DNA of 64,000 nucleotides, taken from positions 29,423-93,422 of the forward strand of contig JBEKCD010000010.1 of the NCBI GenBank assembly GCA_050015055.1, in the 5' to 3' direction. Origin of the DNA: JBEKCD01 sp050015055 (GTDB lineage: Archaea > Thermoproteota > Bathyarchaeia > Bathyarchaeales > Bathycorpusculaceae). How positions within the stretch are numbered: position 1 is the stretch's first letter; each line of letters begins with the position of its first letter. The notes under the pieces were generated by a model. It was not told where the DNA came from. It was given only the letters and a program-made list of their open reading frames with translations, and searched no databases. The position numbers and the translations under genes are program-made. This document shows positions 61,915 to 64,000 of this stretch, one piece after another.

Positions 61915-62234
61915 CATAATAGTGAAGCGTCTCATTGACAAAACTCCTTTTGACTTCTCATTCCTAGCCTACGCTACAACTTGGTGCATGTTTGAGAAAC
62001 TGGACATAGGTTGAAAAAAAGAGTGAGACTCAGATGCGCGCGGTCTGGTCTGTAACGCTATCTTTTTTCTGCGCGCGCTGCGTCCATTGCCAATTCCCTG
62101 CGATAAGTCGCCATCCCCCTATATTTATAACTTCGTAAAACCTAGTAAGGCACGCGCCCAAAACCAATAAAGCCGATGTTAAGTCAGCGCGAAAGCTTTT
62201 TTAAGCAAAACCAACCACCCTTCGGGTGGTAGTT
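61915..62234. other. Spacer, no gene seen
   Basis: About 320 bp with (CG)n tracts at 62036 and 62071. The sequence CCACCCTTCGGGTGGT (62216-62231) is a short hairpin right before the next start codon and overlaps its ribosome site. Confidence 0.5.
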
Positions 62235-62393
62235 ATGTCAGCTTTTGACAAAGCCAAGAAAAAAGTTAAAGAAGCAGCTGAAAAGACAGAGGAAGAAGCC
62301 AAGGAAGCTGGAGGAAAAATAAAAAGGGCCGGCAAGAAAGGCGTTGAAAAAGCCAGAAAAGTTGGCCATGAAACGAAAGAAAAACTGAAATGA
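62235..62393 (+). CDS. 52-residue Lys/Ala/Glu-rich helical protein
   Basis: The ATG at 62235 has GGGTGGT five nt upstream. The sequence is MSAFDKAKKKVKEAAEKTEE, then EAKEAGGKIKRAGKKGVEKA and RKVGHETKEKLK, an amphipathic repeat of the LEA/CsbD type that often protects against desiccation or other stress. It has the same length and style as the ACG-start gene at 57131. The hairpin CCACCC-TTCG-GGGTGGT-like structure overlaps the ribosome site and might control translation. Confidence 0.65.
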   Translation: MSAFDKAKKKVKEAAEKTEEEAKEAGGKIKRAGKKGVEKARKVGHETKEKLK

Positions 62394-62521
62394 CTTTTCA
62401 TCTATTCTGCCCGTCTTATCGTGTATTTGTCTTGCCATAGACTGATTGATCTCTGCTTTGCATGTCCAGCGCGCGCTAGTGCAGAACTGTATGTAATGAA
62501 ATAGACAAGTGGTGAAAAATC

Positions 62522-62854
62522 ATGGCAAAAATAACTTTTGTTGGAACTGTTAGTCCTCAAGAGAAGGCAGGTGGAGTTGTTACTATAACAGTTACTCTTC
62601 CTAGTGGAGATACAATGCATGTTCCAGCTGCAACTTTAGAAGACAGGACTTATTCTGTTGTTCAAGAATTCATTGCTGAAGGAGATTACAGTGCAGTTGC
62701 AAATATCGAAGCTGATCTTGCCACGAGTGATGTAGTTTGCTTCACAGTGACAAAGGCACTGACAGAAACGATAGTGACTCTAAATGTACGAAAGACGGTA
62801 AGAAACAGAAAAGGAAAAGCGAAAAAACAGAAAGAAAGACAAGAAAGCCATTAG
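62522..62854 (+). CDS. Small beta-rich protein of unknown function
   Basis: 110 residues. The N-terminal 90 look like one Ig-like or OB-like beta-domain: KITFVGTVSPQEKAGGVVTI, then TVTLPSGDTMHVPAATLEDR and ATSDVVCFTVTKALTETIV. The C-terminal 20 are Lys- and Arg-rich (RKTVRNRKGKAKKQKER). The domain resembles those repeated in archaeal surface proteins, but without a signal peptide it is probably intracellular. Start ATG at 62522 follows GTGGTG. Confidence 0.6.
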   Translation: MAKITFVGTVSPQEKAGGVVTITVTLPSGDTMHVPAATLEDRTYSVVQEFIAEGDYSAVANIEADLATSDVVCFTVTKALTETIVTLNVRKTVRNRKGKAKKQKERQESH

Positions 62855-63081
62855 CACGCGCCGAGAGTGGCTAGAATTATCAACGCATTCAAGAAAGTCT
62901 GGATAAGCAGCAATGCAAAGCGAACAAATCAGAATATGGATACTTGGACAACGATCATGATAAATAATTCTACTGCAGATGCTCGACATGGCGCACTCGC
63001 GCGCGCTAGCAATCCCACCCCGCGTGCGCTTAACAACTCCTTCCTAATCTTGATGAATGAACCATGGTTGAAGGGATATAG

Positions 63082-63780
63082 TTGAGTCAGGGTTCAACTG
63101 GAAGCGTTCTTGTGATGGTGCCAACCTTAAACGAGCAGAGAGGGATAAGAAGGATTCTAAGAGATGTACCAAAAAATATCGATGTCTTGGTTGTAGACGG
63201 TGGCAGTACAGATGAAACCGTCGAAGTGGCAACGCAATATCGAGTTAGAGTTATTAGTCAAAAGTTCGGAAGAGGTAAGGGCAGCGGTGTAAGGACAGGG
63301 ATGGAATTCTTTCTCAGCAGTAAATACGACGTTTTGTGCATGATTGATGGCGACGGAAGCAATGATCCTAAGGAGTTGCCAAAGATGATTGAGGCCATGA
63401 AGGATGAAAAGGCCGAGGTTGTGCTTGGTTCAAGGGTAAGGGGGAAACGAGAAAAAGGCGCTATGACTCCATTTACAATTATTCCCAACTTAATTGTGTC
63501 GCTGTTTCTTGGGTTGCGATTCCTAAGAATTTTTACAGATGTGCAAACAGGTTATTGGGCATTTAGCAGGAAAGCGGTTGAAACTCTTTACCCAAGGTTG
63601 AAAGCTAAGGGATTCGAGATAGAAATGGCGATTTTCGTGTTGACATTGGACGCTGGGCTGAAATGCATTGAGGTGCCCGTGGGATACAAAAAACGATTGG
63701 GCAAAACGAAGTTTCGTCTTTCTTTACGTTTCAGAAATTTTGGCTACATGATTTACTACTGGTTATGCTCTTTCTTTTGA
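63082..63780 (+). CDS. Family 2 glycosyltransferase (dolichyl-phosphate sugar synthase type)
   Basis: 232 residues from a TTG with AAGGG upstream. GT-A motifs are MVPTLNEQRGIRRIL, VLVVDGGSTDETVEVA, GRGKGSGVRTGMEFFL, then the metal site CMIDGDGSNDP and TDVQTGYWAFSRKAVETL. The order matches dolichol-phosphate mannose or glucose synthases. It would charge a lipid carrier with a sugar for surface glycans. The C-terminus has a single hydrophobic stretch (FGYMIYYWLCSFF) that may touch the membrane. Confidence 0.88.
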   Translation: MSQGSTGSVLVMVPTLNEQRGIRRILRDVPKNIDVLVVDGGSTDETVEVATQYRVRVISQKFGRGKGSGVRTGMEFFLSSKYDVLCMIDGDGSNDPKELPKMIEAMKDEKAEVVLGSRVRGKREKGAMTPFTIIPNLIVSLFLGLRFLRIFTDVQTGYWAFSRKAVETLYPRLKAKGFEIEMAIFVLTLDAGLKCIEVPVGYKKRLGKTKFRLSLRFRNFGYMIYYWLCSFF

Positions 63781-63924
63781 GTAGAAGAATAATGATAATC
63801 AATGTAGAGCATGCACGCTTAGCGCGCGCAGAATTGCGTGCGCCAGCGTGCGCTTAAGAATCGGTCGATCGAATCTTTTTTTAGCGCGCGTGCTTGTTCC
63901 GAAATTCATGAATTGTAATAAGTT

Positions 63925-63973
63925 GAGTCTCGTACCTCCTATTTAGGGTGATAAATGAAGAGATACGAGACTC
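63925..63973. promoter_or_regulatory. Inverted repeat around a ribosome-binding site
   Basis: GAGTCTCGTA (63925-63934) and TACGAGACTC (63964-63973) are perfect 10 bp complements. The loop holds the Shine-Dalgarno GGGTGA and the ATG at 63955, so a hairpin in the mRNA would present or mask the start. Confidence 0.5.
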
Positions 63974-64000
63974 TTGAGACCTTGTTTGGCAAGGTCGATT
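63955..64000 (+). CDS. Start of a gene cut by the window edge
   Basis: The ATG at 63955 has GGGTGATAA upstream and opens MKRYETLETLFGKVD. Only 15 codons are visible, too few for a family call. Confidence 0.5.
   Translation, partial: MKRYETLETLFGKVD

Noticed and set aside
62867..63085. Plus-strand 72-codon frame before the glycosyltransferase
   Set aside because: Runs through a (CG)n tract, no family, no Shine-Dalgarno.
2080..63900. GCGCGC tracts as ligation or proximity-library artefacts
   Set aside because: Considered because joints coincide with relic ends, but the tracts vary in length and flanks, and many lie in ordinary promoters of intact syntenic genes. Read-level data would be needed to exclude it fully.

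Overview
The window is archaeal. It carries an archaeal acetyl-CoA decarbonylase/synthase operon, RpoL, Csl4, Dph2, transcription factor S, ribosomal proteins L10e and L38e, TATA-like promoters and a tRNA with introns. L38e argues for the TACK side of the Archaea. The CODH/ACS cluster, a surface-protein C-terminus of the GG-E-W-P/transmembrane/RRKRR type and many zinc-ribbon membrane proteins fit Bathyarchaeia best. That placement is an inference, because no rRNA is present.

1-14 kb: a partial Gfo/Idh/MocA oxidoreductase, a two-cluster ferredoxin protein, a DUF166 protein and a Lon-like protease come first. Then follows a minus-strand operon in the order CooC-like ATPase, second CooC-like ATPase, cdhA, cdhB, cdhC, cdhD, cdhE. 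It encodes all five ACDS subunits and two nickel-insertion ATPases, so the cell can make or cleave acetyl-CoA through CO. 14-28 kb: L38e, small membrane proteins, a nucleotidyltransferase, tRNA-Ser(UGA) with two introns, an aminotransferase, tRNA-Val(GAC), an exonuclease-less family B DNA polymerase, a methyltransferase, a broken GNAT gene, a dUTPase-like protein, an MFS transporter and a Trm11-like RNA methyltransferase.

28-44 kb: a two-repeat PAP2/haloperoxidase protein, then a core information-processing block (TFS, DUF99, an RNase III-like protein, RpoL, Csl4, METTL5-like, Dph2, L10e) mixed with an M20 peptidase, a cohesin-like protein, a frameshifted HicB-DinB gene, PEP synthase and an ABC-2 exporter. 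44-59 kb is accessory. It holds small zinc-ribbon proteins, a GCS2-type ligase that apparently starts at ACG, and a cluster of membrane proteins built with proline linkers and a shared C-terminal zinc ribbon (with RDD and PrsW proteins). It also has gene relics (dockerin, surface anchor, Ig-like) and gene-poor spacers. 59-64 kb: a metallophosphoesterase and a holin-like/phosphodiesterase fusion in one operon, which look transferred, then small proteins, a family 2 glycosyltransferase and the start of one more gene.

Two non-coding patterns stand out. First, (CG)n palindromes around GCGCGC, often within TTAGCGCGCGCTAA-like sequence, occur in at least 43 intergenic places but only about 10 times in coding DNA, and several mark the ends of gene relics. 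Second, an 88-89 bp repeat containing ATTACA words spaced 12-13 bp apart occurs in at least five diverged copies at three loci. Several genes lack a standard start codon but have a well-placed Shine-Dalgarno before CTG or ACG, and several others carry single-base frameshifts. Either this lineage tolerates these or the assembly has point and indel errors.
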